64,000 bases of DNA, taken from NCBI GenBank assembly GCA_025738555.1, contig JAOVFP010000016.1, positions 248,001 to 312,000 on the forward strand, in the 5' to 3' direction. The notes beneath the pieces are model-generated. The model had not been told where the DNA came from. It did no database searches and saw only the letters and a list, made by a program, of their open reading frames with translations. A program made the translations under genes and the position numbers. The stretch comes from Cyathus striatus. Lineage: Eukaryota > Basidiomycota > Agaricomycetes > Agaricales > Nidulariaceae. Shown here in pieces: positions 33,123-45,055 of the stretch; position 1 is the first letter of the stretch, and every line of letters starts with the position of its first letter.

Positions 33123-34870
33123 GGTCTGGTAGTGCTAGAAGTAGATGATTTGAACTTGTAATGAAATTCTTAGTATCTACTCCTACATACAGCTTTTATA
33201 CGCGAATTTCGAATTTGTCCACCAAGCTTGTGATAATTCATAATATGATGAGATCCAAGAAAAACGAGGCTTTGGTAGATTAGTTCCTCGCTTGGGATTC
33301 ATAAAGCTAGAAGTGTGCAAACGTAATCATGTACTAACAGACTAGAAGCTAGATAGTTGAAGTTTAGACCACTGTAACATGCCTTTTGAGCTGTCGTTTG
33401 CTTTTTGTATCATGGCGTTAGAATTTATTAATAGATGCCTAGCATCTTCTTTAGACGTAGCATCGCATAAACAAAATATATTATCGATCCCTTTGAGTGT
33501 CGAGTTGCACTACAGACATCCACGTAGCTATATTTTCTCTTTGAACCGCAGTTAGAAACTTACATGAATCTAAAATAACGACAGAACGCAGAGCATTTGC
33601 TCGTGAAATTGTAATTCAGTCTCAAATGCAAATGCCACAATCGCGCCATATATATGACGTATCAGGTGCCCTTGACATACGATTGGCCGTGAAATGTAAA
33701 CCATTAACACAGCAAAGGGAGCAAGGTATATCACCAAGGGTACAGTAGATCCAGTACATGAGAAGCGTAGAAATATAATTCGTCCCATGATTTACTAGCA
33801 TGACTGTATGATCTGTCATTTGATGTCATTTTGGAGGACTAATCACGTTCTTGTGGTACCGGTAAGTACTATTGGGTAAAAGGAAAGCGGTTCGCCGATG
33901 TACTGTCTATTATAGCTGTCAACATCAAGCACGGTAGATGTTGCATGCCTTCCGGCGGCCGCTGAAGCGCTGAAGAGTGGATTTTCAAGTGACTTATAAA
34001 ATAGATCAGACTGTGTTATTACGAGGCGGTGAGCTATTGATTTCAAATGAGACGGATCATTCATTACTTTTCGGAAATGCTAAGGTACATTGCACGTTAA
34101 TCCATTCATTGATTCAACCTCAAGGGGTCACATATGTCGTACATGGAATTTCGTCTTAAACAAAAAATTTCAATGCCTACATGCTATTTCTAAAACGGTA
34201 TTACAGCAGCAACATAAAAGGGGAAAAAAGCACAACTTCCCTTAGCGCTTGTTTGGCGCCAATCGACTGTTACGCCACAAACGTCGTTTTTTGAAGTTTG
34301 AGGGTTATGGTAACTCGACATGTAATATGTTTGAATATTCTTTCAGCACTACTTACTTGTGCTAGTAAATTGCATCAAATGTCCATTTTCCATTCCGAGG
34401 GCCTTCAAATTCTTATCAGTACTGAGTATCGCGTGAAGAATGTTTCATCACATGCTTCATTTCATCGGAGTTTGAAGCACTATCAGACTGTCAAATCTAG
34501 AGGACGTCCAGCCACTTAAATATTCGACAGCCATACCTTCACCCTCTTTCCTTTCAACCACGATCATGTCAACTTTTCCATCCATACCACCTGCTTCATT
34601 CTCCATCCTATGATATACTCTTATATTGTTTGACATCCTTTTCAATGCTGCTTGGTACAGGCCTTGACTCGAAGTATGAGTTGCCTCTTCAACTTTGTGC
34701 CAGTGGCTGACTAGTATCCCTTGTTGAAATAAACAATGCATCGATGATGATGACGTTACATTGTAGAGCAGGCTTTCTGCCTGCACAGTAGAATCGATGT
34801 TCTGACGCGTTCCGGTATTGTCACGTGACCTTCCCATCAAGCGCGTCAACGCGTCTGCCGTTGAACTGTC
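33123..34870. other. HsbA1 upstream region
   Basis: Present in all three D blocks. It contains CTTCCGGCGGCCGCTGAAG at 33,949 and the shared ATCATGTCAACTTTTCCATC near 34,563. No gene is recognised; short frames are not conserved among the three copies. Confidence 0.4.
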
Positions 34871-34873
34871 CTC

Positions 34874-35185
34874 TTGAACGCATCTCAACGCATCTCAACG
34901 CTCTCAGCGTCGGACGGAATCCGCTCAAGTCTCAAACCTCGGACACACACGGAGGCATTCCCCAGATACTCTAATAAGAGTTGCGAAGCAACGGACCTCG
35001 ATACGCATGCATATGACAGCAAGTTTCACCCGGACATCGGTCTCACCACATTGGCAGGACCAACAACTCTACAGTTGCTCCCCCCCTCGCCGTCGCTTCA
35101 AGACTTCTCTACAATTATTTTTCATTCCTCCAGTCCTACACTCCTTGAAACCGTAGTCAAGTTCCTATCACCTCCTTGGGCTTAA
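34874..35185 (+). CDS. Unrecognised 103-codon ORF
   Basis: Opens MNASQRISTLSASDGIRSSL; hydrophilic, Ser/Thr-rich, with no signal, membrane segment or known domain. Found once in the window. The ending LSPPWA lies just before an AT-rich stretch. It may be spurious. Confidence 0.25.
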   Translation: MNASQRISTLSASDGIRSSLKPRTHTEAFPRYSNKSCEATDLDTHAYDSKFHPDIGLTTLAGPTTLQLLPPSPSLQDFSTIIFHSSSPTLLETVVKFLSPPWA

Positions 35186-35389
35186 TAAAAATTTATTCAC
35201 TCCTTTTAGGTATATTTCGTTCTCTTTCTCTTATTTAAACTGTGTATCTAGGTCTATCGTACTTTAGTGAAATTCACCCCTCGTTTCTACCTCTCACTCA
35301 TCTGGAAAAACCCCATCAGCTAAATTAGTAATATTAGTAAATCTAAGGTGTACCCATGTCCAAATGTTACTAATTTGAGGTAATTCAAC

Positions 35390-35580
35390 TTAATTGTACT
35401 TATATTGCCTATTGTGAGGCATGATAAGTATTCATAAGTTTGGTACAATAGCAAAGCATACTTATTTGTGCTTATATTTCCTATTGTGAGTCATGATAAG
35501 GGTTCATAAGTTTGGTACAATGGCAAATAAAATTTACTTGTACTTATATCACCTACTGTAAGAATGATAAGTTTTATAAG
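35390..35580. repeat. Tandem repeat, ~75-bp units
   Basis: Two and a half units of TTGTACTTATATTGCCTATT, then GTGAGGCATGATAAGTATTC and ATAAGTTTGGTACAATAGC. The last unit is degenerate. Confidence 0.7.
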
Positions 35581-35733
35581 AATTAACTATCATGAAATTA
35601 CATTCAATTTTAGTATAATATACCAGCTATTCCTATAGCAAAATTAATTTTATGACAATTCCATTTCACAAAGAATTTCATCTCAGGCACTGTGCATCTA
35701 GTTTAATTCCATAATGAAATTATGTGTGTGCTA

Positions 35734-36336
35734 CAGTGCTGATCAAAAGTATTGTACACACAAAATCCAAACAAACAAGATTGCGAAAGACATAACTCCT
35801 CTCTAAGTTGATCAAATCTCTTCATGTAAAATGTAGATATGTAATATACGGCCTGCTCTACTATAATATGATTTTTGCAAATTTTTATACGCACAGAATA
35901 ATGCTACAAGAAGTGACGAAAAAGGGTGAGGTTTTGACTGTATTGCGAGCTTTACCACATTATCCGGGATCGACGAAATTACGTTTATTTTAGGTATGTT
36001 ATACTACTGCTTAAGATCTTCAAAACGCGTCATTAAACATAAAATTATGAGCTGTGGGTCATTTGTAATTGTCGAGGCGTTCTGGCGACTTTCGCTAAAA
36101 ATAGCCAAATGATGCGAAAAATAGCAAAAGTCGCCGGAACGCCTCGACAATAACAAATGACCCACAACTCATAATTTTGTGTTTAATGACGCGTTTTGAA
36201 GCTCTTAAGCAGTAGTATAACATACCTAAAATACACATAATTTCGTCGATCCTGGATGGCACTGTATATATATTCCATTCAATGGCTAAAGGCAATAGAT
36301 TAAGTACATGTACAATACTTTCTAGTAATTAAACTG
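35734..36336. mobile_element. Tc1/mariner-like MITE with palindromic core
   Basis: Left end CAGTGCTGATCAAAAGTATT and right end (inverted) CAGTTTAATTACTAGAAAGT then ATTGTACA, flanked on both sides by TA (35,732-35,733 and 36,337-36,338), the mariner-family target. The right half (about 35,965-36,255) folds into a hairpin with arms of about 125 bp. Left-end sequence recurs at 47,518. No transposase. Confidence 0.72.
35965..36255. repeat. Long hairpin (foldback) within the mariner-like MITE
   Basis: Arms read GGGATCGACGAAATTACG to GTCGAGGCGTTCTGGCGACT and return in mirror as AGTCGCCGGAACGCCTCGAC to TAATTTCGTCGATCCTGG, with a loop of about 30 bp. Few mismatches. Confidence 0.9.
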
Positions 36337-36338
36337 TA

Positions 36339-38340
36339 GTTAAGAACCAATATCATGGTGGGGGAGCACACAACATAGCCTACATCATTGTTAATTGGGG
36401 GGAGAAATAAGTTACATACAAGTTAGATGTACTGTATGAAGGTTTAAACATTAAGTTCAAACGGCAAGCTATAAAGTGAAGTGGTCATGGCAAGCGAGAA
36501 AGTCGGCATGTGATCACTTCACTTTATTTGGCCTTGATTGGAGCACGTGCTTGTTGAACTCGAGTCTTGACACATCAATGGTTGTCATGCTTCTTTCAAT
36601 TCCCCCACCTTTTCTAAGTTCCTTCCTTCCCCTCCCTCCTTCCCCTGCCCGTCATTTGTACCCGTTTGTCTAGTAAAATGCTGGGTTTCTACTTCAAGAT
36701 CCGACTTCAATATCCACACTCAAGTCTGCTTCAATAACTTCCACCAGTCTCACTGCTTTCCAACTTATGGGCTCGTCCTCCACTTGAACTTGTATTGCAC
36801 GTTTGGTCATTACTTGTATTTATGGTCTCTATTTCCAGGTATGTATTTGAGTTGTCTTCTTATGTGTGTGCTCATCATGTACAGGAGCACTCTAGTTGCT
36901 GTCATTGTGTAACTGGTGCTGGTGGATGATGGAAAGGGGGTGGATATGGGAGGATATGTGTAGCTGGATGTTGTGGGGTGCATATGTTGTCATTGAGTGA
37001 GTGCTGCTTGCTGCTGGATAATGGAAAGGGGGATATGTGTAGCTGGATGTTGTGGAGTGCATATGCTATATCTTTAGGGAACTGTTTTAATTAGATATAT
37101 TATGTATATATTAATGTAACCACTTTCATTCTAATACAATAACAATATATAATTAACTGAAACCTATTGTATACTGCACTGAGTGAAAAGTAATGTGTGC
37201 TTATAAGCTTCCAGGTTTTGTTTATGTGAGCATATTACCCCTTAAATGAACTTATCAGTCCTTATCTGAACTAAAAAAGGATGGAATAAGGTTGGGACCT
37301 TACTATTATCACTAATAGTACTTATTTCCCTTTTTCAACCTTTTTTCTGCTCTTTTTCACTTAAGTTCCCTGAAATTGGCTTTTTTAGTGAACAGGATTT
37401 TTCCTGATGCTCTCTCTCGTTCTGTCTCTGAGTCGTCGTCTCGCTCATTCTGATTGTTCTCACCAAGTCTCATTTTTCCGAATTCATTCCAGAACTTCGT
37501 CTCGAAGTTCTGCTCCTTGTTGCATCGTCATTTCACTCAATTACGTCGCTAACACTCTCTTTTACCCTACCTTAGAACCTTAAGGTTAGACGGACATGCT
37601 AACCGCTCGCATTCTTTGTCAAGGAACCTTCAACAACACTTTGTCCTCTTCAACATTTGGCCTCAAATCACACAAGAGAAGGAAGGATAACACAAATGGA
37701 TAAGTAGTTACAGTACATAGTAGACTACTTAAATACATAAAGAGCAGCAGCACATTGTCTGTAGAATACATAATAAGTATAGTAAAATATCTAATAGCAT
37801 ATGTGGAGGCAGCATGGAATGATTATCATTGTGACATTTGAATAGGTAATATAATTCTACATCCCTCTGGCAATGTCTCCTCATTTATCACTCTGCTTCC
37901 TGAAGGTAAGTTTCCATATGTCCCTTATTGTTCCTTTCAGTCAATGGTGACCCATAGTCCCCCTTTCCAGTCATTCACATTTCCCCCCTTGGTCCCATCA
38001 TCCCTTCCATCAATTGGCTCAATTTTTTGTATCCTATGACATGGTAGAAGTTATAGCAGAGAAACTACATGTGGTGGAGCTGAAGGTACCACATGCTTCA
38101 CAAGCATCAATGTACATATAGTTTCTGCATGCAGACTTTTATGGCAGAGGGAGATAGTGTCTTGTCCACCAGAGAAAATGTGCTCAGCCACAGCAGCAAA
38201 CTCTAAATGTTTAATAGTGTCAGTAACTATTAAAATAGCAAAATGGCAGAAAGACAAATCAATAATTGATAAACATCAGTTTCTAGAAAGCATAAGTTAG
38301 ACAACTGAGCCTTACATCCAGCCACCATTTGAAGGTATCA
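36339..38340. other. CpG-poor intergenic region
   Basis: No gene recognised. A 90-bp imperfect tandem doubling lies at about 36,915-37,070 (GATGGAAAGGGG, GTAGCTGGATGTTGTGG). CpG is rare from 36,830 to 37,400 and again from 37,640 onward, while 37,400-37,630 is CpG-normal. A short piece at 37,860-38,010 is a CpG-depleted relative of 43,728-43,860 and 50,810-50,940. Confidence 0.5.
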
Positions 38341-38370
38341 CATCAGTAAAAATCCTCTGGTGGTGAGTTG

Positions 38371-39332
38371 TGGCTTCAATTCTGATAGATCACTACTGGG
38401 AATTTACATTGATCTCCCCAATGATTGAAAACTTGTATCAATAATATTACAAAGTCCAAAAGGATTGATTTCAGCAATGATTTCACTTTGCAATTTAAAC
38501 TAAGTACAAATGATTGATTTCAACATTGATTTCACTCTCCAGGTATGTGTAATATTGTTAGGATTTCACACCTTATCTTATCTAATCCGTATATCTTATC
38601 TTATCACAGTCACCTGACATACAATGCAGATACCATACATATCGACATGAATTATTCATCAAAACTATGGGCACAGTCCACAGTTCAGCCATTCTTGTTA
38701 CATATGTAGTACATGAGTTTGCACAGTAGAAGCACAGTAAACATGTGTTATAGTGTAGGTTAGAATACATGTGAATTCCTCATGGACTTTTATTATAAAT
38801 ACAGTCATTTTAGTTAGATATTCTCTATTCTTGTGCTAGTTTATTCCAGACTTGCAATAAGATTCACTTCATCTTCCTTTCTTCATTGTTTGAGTTTGAC
38901 TTTGAGCATTTTGCTTGTCTGTTGCTAACAAATATAGAGTAAAGTTTACTTGTTGGAAAAGGACTCATGGTCTAGTAGATAAAGTAAGTATATGTATATA
39001 GTTAACCACCCTAGTATTTAGTGTTGGGTACCTAACAATTTTGAGTTATTCATTGATTTTTGACTGATTTCTCACTGATTACACATTTATTTCTCATTTA
39101 TTTCATTTCTAATTGTCATTGATTCCACTCCAATGATTTGTTCTCTAGTTATCATTGATTTAATATGCACAATCTACCATTGATTCATACTTGTATATAT
39201 TGATTTCAAATGCAATGTCCATTGATCACAGTGCATGCATTATGATCCCAAATGCACTCAATCAAGCTCCCAGTGATGAAACAGTTCACAGCCCCAGTGC
39301 TTACCAGTAGCAATCTATCAGAATTGAAGCCA
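38371..39332. mobile_element. Inverted-repeat element with internal TTGATT motifs
   Basis: TGGCTTCAATTCTGATAGAT at 38,371-38,390 is mirrored by ATCTATCAGAATTGAAGCCA at 39,313-39,332, with weaker similarity beyond. Both interior flanks carry many ATTGATTTCA/TTGATT copies. A solo LTR sits inside. Exact ends and target duplication were not resolved. Confidence 0.5.
38556..38930. mobile_element. Solo LTR, 375 bp
   Basis: Starts TGTTAGGATTTCACACC and ends TTGCTAACA, with a perfect 5-bp target duplication AATAT at 38,551-38,555 and 38,931-38,935. The same LTR family occurs at 41,087-41,474 with a different duplication, so they are two independent solo LTRs rather than the two ends of one element. 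Confidence 0.88.
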
Positions 39333-39547
39333 CTGGTGTGGTGGTAGCTTACAGTGCTTTGCATATTGATATAGACTTAAAATTTCATTAGTATACATCA
39401 GAGTTATATGGCCATCATTGCCAGATCAACAGCCAAACCACTGGATCTTGGCTGCCCCACCACTCTCCACTGCACTACTGCATTGCAGTGTCCCAACTGC
39501 TGCCATGTTTCTTCACCCATCCTGCACCTATTCACCCTACTGTCACA

Positions 39548-40102
39548 ATGCCTGGACCACATCAACATATCCATCAGGAGATCAAGAAGCTGGTCATTCA
39601 CATGTACCACAAGGGACTTTCTTACAGTGATATCTGACAGTTGACAGGATTGGCAAGATCAACACAGAAATGAAGGGATCATCTATGCTGACGTCTATGA
39701 GAGAGCAGTGAATGGAAGGACCTTCTATGCATTTGTAGAAGGTCTTCTCAATCATATGAATCCTTTTCCACAGCTGAACTCTGTAATTATTATGGACAAC
39801 ACCAGCATTCACAAATGTGAGGGTCTCTGCGAGATGATTGAAGAACAGTATGTTATGGTTACTGCTTACTTTGCTGTATCTTATTATTGTTGGCTAGCAG
39901 TATGAGGCTCGAGTATCTTCCACCTTACTCACCGGACTTCAATCCAACTGAAGAAGCTTTCTCATGCATCAAGTCATGGCTGCGCTCCAACCATGATTAT
40001 GTCCTTAGGGAAATGATGGGGGAAGAATATGATAATCTGTATGATATGATATGGAATGCAATTTACAGTGTTATTCCTGGTAAAGCAGAGGGGTGGTTTT
40101 GA
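39548..40102 (+). pseudogene. Mariner/IS630-type DDE transposase relic
   Basis: The N-terminal helix-turn-helix is readable as EIKKLVIHMYHKGLSYSDI, then a TGA. The catalytic part resumes after a deletion: RTFYAFVEGLL, VIIMDNTSIH (second catalytic Asp), a 52-nt intron from GTATGTTATGG to GGCTAGCAG, and LEYLPPYSPDFNPTEEAF (PYSPDxNPxE, third acidic residue). The region with the first Asp is missing, so the enzyme is dead. The family is common in Agaricomycetes (DDE_3). Confidence 0.8.
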
Positions 40103-40785
40103 CACAGTGGCTATATTATGTAGGTAGCTACATAGTGTTTATATATTATTACTTGACATCATTGTCCCTCAGTGCTCATCATCCCCAACGACTAAGGGTC
40201 ATCCTTGTTGCTGTATATTGCTTGAGACTGCTGCAGATAATTGAGAACTGGTACATCAAGCATCATAACCCTTTTAAGGAATAGCCTGTGAATCCTACCA
40301 GCAGACTGGCTTGGATCATGCTGCTGGTGGAACTCAGATATGTACTAAGAAAATTGTAGGTCTATATTGATATGCAAAGTGCTGTAAAGTACTCCTTGTG
40401 TTTGTTTGCAACTTGTTGTTCCACAAAAAGTTTGTGCATCATGAAAATTTAGTAATTAGTACTACCCTCTTGAGCCTTCACTAATGCAGCAATGTGGCAT
40501 GGCATGCTCAGCCATGGTGGATAGGAAGTGAGTATCAGAATCATTATTCTGTTGATGAGCTGATGAGAAGGAATCACATGGCAGCATGGGAAACCATGCT
40601 TGTCACATGGTAAAGGTTGTTTGTATCTATTGTCAATGCAGGGAAGGCTCAAGTGAGCCAGAAGTGAGATTAAGCTTCTTCCTGAGGAATGAGCACAACC
40701 CCTGGACAACCCTTTATTAATTATTCCAACCAACCAATAATATTTAATCTTGAAATACATCGAAAAAACATTTAGAACAACACAA

Positions 40786-41904
40786 TTAAGCATCAGCATA
40801 AGCAGCAACGGCACTAGCAAGTGCAGCATCAATAGAACTCTGAAGCACAGTAACCTGACTCTTCAAATCCACCTGTATGGTATAATTACTCAGCTTCCCA
40901 CTGTGTGGTGTGTAGAATCACACTCTGAGAAATAGTATACACTCACGGGGGCACTAGCAATCAACACAGTCTCAAACAAGGAAGTATTAGTACTCAGAAT
41001 TTCAAGGTCCTGCTTCACCAATGCTGTAATTCCCCTGATAGGGAGTCCCTGGAACACTGCCTTCTTATCGACGATTTGTTGGAGGGTGTTAGGATTTTAC
41101 ACTTTATCTTATCTAATCTGTATATCTTATCTTATCACAGTCACCTGACAAATATCACCTGACATACAATGCGGACACCATGCATATTGACATGAATTAT
41201 TCAACAAGACTACAGGCACAGTCCACAGTTCGGCCATGCTTGTTACATACATAATACATGAGTTTGCACAGTAAAAGCACAGTAAACATGTGTTATAGTG
41301 TAGGTAGATTACATGCAGTTTCCTCATGGACTTTTATTATAAATACCATCATTTTAGTTAGATATTCTCTATTCTTGTGCTAGTTTATTCCAGATTAGCA
41401 ATAAGACTCATCTTCCTCTCACATTTCGAGTGTTTAAGTTCGGCTTCAAGTATTTTGCTTGTCTGTCACTAACAGAGGGTGTGAATGATCATGGGCTTGA
41501 AGGCCATTATGGCCACAATGATAGTTTTAGTGTTGGCCTTGGAGAACAGTTTTGGGGAGACACTCTATATGATTTAAAATGTAAGTGCAGAACTTATAAT
41601 GAAGAGATGTAGCTCATGTTGACATCAGTCGTTCCTTTGTTGATAGCAGTGGCCACATTAGTAGCATCAGTGTGGATAGTCTGTTGCATGCATCAGTCAT
41701 CCACACAAACACATAACAGAAAAATCAAACCAGAGCATTGAGCAGAGATCCAGCAGTATTGGGGAACACAGTTACAGCAGTGTCGAGAGTCAAAACCTGG
41801 GATGAAATAGAAGAGATATCAGACTCAATGTCTGTGGTTGTCGAAGCCAACATGACAGTAGCGAATGCAATGATGGCAAAGAATGATGATTTGAGCTGAA
41901 CCAT
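40786..41904 (-). pseudogene. HsbA-like pseudogene, copy 2
   Basis: Aligned along the full length with the intact gene at 48,116-48,827, but interrupted by a solo LTR at 41,087-41,474 and scarred by many CG to CA/TG changes. The start MVQLKSSFF is readable; several exons have lost residues and splice sites. The CpG-directed pattern is described in the findings. Confidence 0.85.
41087..41474. mobile_element. Solo LTR, 388 bp, inside HsbA2
   Basis: TGTTAGGATTTTACAC to CACTAACA, with a perfect target duplication GAGGG at 41,082-41,086 and 41,475-41,479. It matches the LTR at 38,556 except for a small internal repeat of CACCTGACA and scattered changes. Confidence 0.9.
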
Positions 41905-42492
41905 GGTCTGGTGGTGCTAGAAGTAGATGATTTGAACTTGTAATGAAATTTTTAGTATCTACTTCTACATACAGCTTTTATACGCAAATTCAAATTCACC
42001 CACCTCATCTGTGTCAATGAGCAGGAACAATGTCCAACAACCTTGTGGTAATTCACCATAAGAATGCACTAGGATATGAGATCGAAGGAAGAACAAGCTC
42101 TGATAGATTGTTTTCTTGTGTGAGAGTCATAAAGCTAGAAAAGTGCAAACATGCTTGCAAAGAAGGAAACTCAGATGTAAAGGAAGTTCAGGAAGACTGA
42201 TTTCGAAAGAAAGAGTCACAGGGAGTCGAGACTCATGACAATCCCATACAACAGAGTTTCCGCACATTTGGAAAATTAGAAGCTAATGATGGTAGAACTT
42301 TAGTCCATAACATACCTTTTGGCTTGTTGTTTGTTTTTTGTGTTATGGCATTGAGGGTTATTAATAAATCTGTAGCATTTGCTTTGAACTTACTCATACA
42401 CTCTTCCCATAAATGAAATGTATAATCAGTCCCTTTGAGTACCGAGTTGGGTTGAAGACATACACACAGTTATATTTGCTCTTTCAACCGCA

Positions 42493-42887
42493 CACCTCAG
42501 ACAAGGGTGAATTGGATCGCTGTAAATATGGTACAACCCAATTTACTTAACAATTAGAATAGTTATTAAAATATGTTATCTGACCAATGTGTGAGCAAAT
42601 CTTGAATATGTGCAAGAATAGGAAAACCAACTGATCCATGCAAGATATTTACAATAAGATCAGTGTCCCCATCTGTTCTAGGGCCAATCAGAAAATTTTC
42701 GGAGGCTCGGTTTACATTGCACAGGTAAATTCAGCACGAAACAATTGGAACAATAAGCAGATTTATTACCCAATTTAGAATTTTCTAATGCATCTGGCAC
42801 ATTACATATTTTATGGCATATTCTAATTGTTACAAAAATCGGGGTGTACCATATTTACACGAACCCGATTTAGGCCTGTCTGAGGTG
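42493..42887. mobile_element. CACTA-like MITE, 395 bp
   Basis: Perfect 11-bp ends CACCTCAGACA and TGTCTGAGGTG, with inverted similarity continuing about 65 bp inward through GTAAATATGGTACA and AACAATTAGAATA. The flank GCA is doubled (42,490-42,492 and 42,888-42,890). The uninterrupted site CAACCGCAGTTAC is seen in D copy 3 (49,393). The CAC ends and 3-bp duplication fit the CACTA superfamily; PIF/Harbinger is the alternative. Confidence 0.8.
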
Positions 42888-43730
42888 GCAGTTACTTACA
42901 GTTAGAAACTCACATGAATCCAAAATAACGACCAAACACCGTAGAGAACAGAGCATTCGCTCAGGCTCGTGAAATTGTAATTCAGTCAATCGCGTCATCA
43001 ATCGCGTCATGTATACGACCCATCAGGTGCCCCTAACGAATGATTGGCTGTGGAATGTGGATCATCGACACCGCAAAGGGATCGTGGTGAATCACTAAGG
43101 ATACAGTGCATGAGAAGCGTAGGAAATATACTTCGTCCCATGACTTACTGGCATGACTGAATGATGTGTCACTTGACGTCATTTTTCATGCGATACATGA
43201 TGCTATTGCTCACTAAGCTAAACAGTTAGAAGTTTATCGGAGAGATGCTCCGTTAGATGCCTAATCAGGTTTTTGTAGCACCGGGAAGTGCTGGACGAAG
43301 GAATGCGGTTCGATGAGGTACTGTCTATTATAGCTGTCAACGTCAAGCATGGTAGATGTTGCATGCCTTCCGGCGGCCGCTGAAGAGTGGATTTTCAAGT
43401 GACTTATAGAATAGATCAGACTGTGTTATGACGAGGCGGTTATCAGTACTGAGTATCGCGTGAAGAATGTTTCATCACCTGCTCCACTCCATCGGAGTTT
43501 GAAGCGCTATCAGACAGTAGAATCTGAAAGACATCCAGCTACTTAAATATTCGACAGCCATACCTTCGCCCTCTTTCCTTTCAACCACCATCATGTCAAC
43601 TTTTCCATCCATACCACCTGCTTCGTACTCCATCCTATGATATACTCTTCAATGCTGCTCGGTACAGGCCTTGGCTCGAAGTATTAGTTGCCTCTTCAAC
43701 TTTGTGCCATAGGCTGACTAGTATCCCTCT

Positions 43731-45055
43731 GGCAATGTCTACTCATTTATCGCTCTGCATTCCGAAGGTAAGTTTTCGTATTTGCCTCATTGTTCCTTTC
43801 AGTTGATACCAACCCATAGCCCCCTTTTCCAGTCGTTCACATTTCCCCCCTTGGTCCCGTCATCCCTTCCATCGTCTGTGTCACCCTCCTGTTTTCTTCT
43901 ACATGAATGTCAGTTTACCAACGTTGCTCCATCATCATACTCTTGCAAATCGATCACCGCCTCTCCTTCGGTATCCTAGATGTCTCGGGGTCGAGGCTAA
44001 CAATGTCGAAGATGTGCGTACTCTCTATCTCGACAACCACTCACTCCCGTCTTTTTCTTGTGCAGTGGTCTTGACTTTTGTTCTGGGTTTGGGGCTGACT
44101 GGGCTAAGTGGATCATCTGGCTGGTCTCTGGAGATAACTTGAAATTTATCCCTGGCTTATCTGACGGGCAAATACGTGTTGTACCCACCAGGTTCGGCAA
44201 GCATCGCGTATTTTCTCATAACTTAATAAAGCATATGAGCTTTGGTCCAACATCAACTTCACTATCTCGACCACACTAAGCGAGGACGAACGGCTCCTTC
44301 ACACCTATGTAGAAGCAGTTGTTGCATACTAATGAATGCAATGATCATGAAGACAAGCTTGGAGCCCCTTTGTATTGAAATCTGCTTAACATAAATTGAT
44401 GGCTCACATAAGTTATCACTCCATGATATTACTTCTGCAGATACTACATGATGGAATTGCGTAGATCTATTTATTACCTCATTCAATTCATCTCATGAGT
44501 AATTTTCTGTATCTTTTTGATTCTGATTCACATCTAATTGAGATACAATCTCCCTTCGCAAGTGTCAGCACTGTACTACTACGTGGATTCTTGAAATCCT
44601 TTTCGATTTAACTGGTGACTATGTCTAATGATCGCCGGTATGGCGGTCTTTGTGATTTTCAAGCACGTAGTAATTGAATACCGCACACAATGTGAATATC
44701 ACCGGCGCTGATGTAAATCAGCCAGTGCCAGTTCTTAGAGATCTCTGCGGAGGTTCGATCTTTTGATAATCATATTCAGCCCATTGATGTTTATTGCAAT
44801 AGGCTCACAGGTGCTGATCTATTTCTATCTCGCTGCGATAGATCGTAGGAGATCTCTTCGTGGACATACATACATAGGTATAATATGAGCTATAAACATT
44901 TAAATGATGGCATAACCATGGTCGAATGGGACTCCTTCTTCCTCTTCCTTTTCTCCCACTGGATGATCTTTCGTTCTTCTGTTGTCCTTCCCTGAACCTT
45001 GGACCGTTTTTTTCCGCTGTAAGGCCTCGAAGCTTCAATTTTCCTCTGAGTTCCT
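43731..45055. other. Dispersed-repeat DNA before the DUF6533 gene
   Basis: 43,731-44,210 resembles 50,810-51,310 (for example CCCTCTGGCA, GGGGCTGACTGGG, GGCAAATACGTGTTGTA). No intact frame is shared, so I see no gene. 44,280-45,055 is unique, with nothing recognised. Confidence 0.45.

Larger units (their letters stand above)
32165..34900. repeat. Duplication block D, copy 1
   Basis: Similar to 40,430-43,730 (copy 2) and 47,780-50,700 (copy 3). The shared part starts at the aldolase start codon region, covers HsbA and about 1.7 kb of its upstream DNA, and ends in ATCATGTCAACTTTTCCATC-like sequence. Confidence 0.8.
40430..43730. repeat. Duplication block D, copy 2
   Basis: The copy most loaded with insertions: a solo LTR in its HsbA and a MITE in its upstream part. 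The left end shares CATCATGAAAATTTAGTAAT with copy 3 (47,772). Confidence 0.8.

Noticed and set aside
38556..41474. A single LTR retrotransposon spanning both LTR copies
   Set aside because: Each LTR has its own 5-bp target duplication, and the DNA between them contains a mariner relic and an HsbA piece rather than gag-pol.
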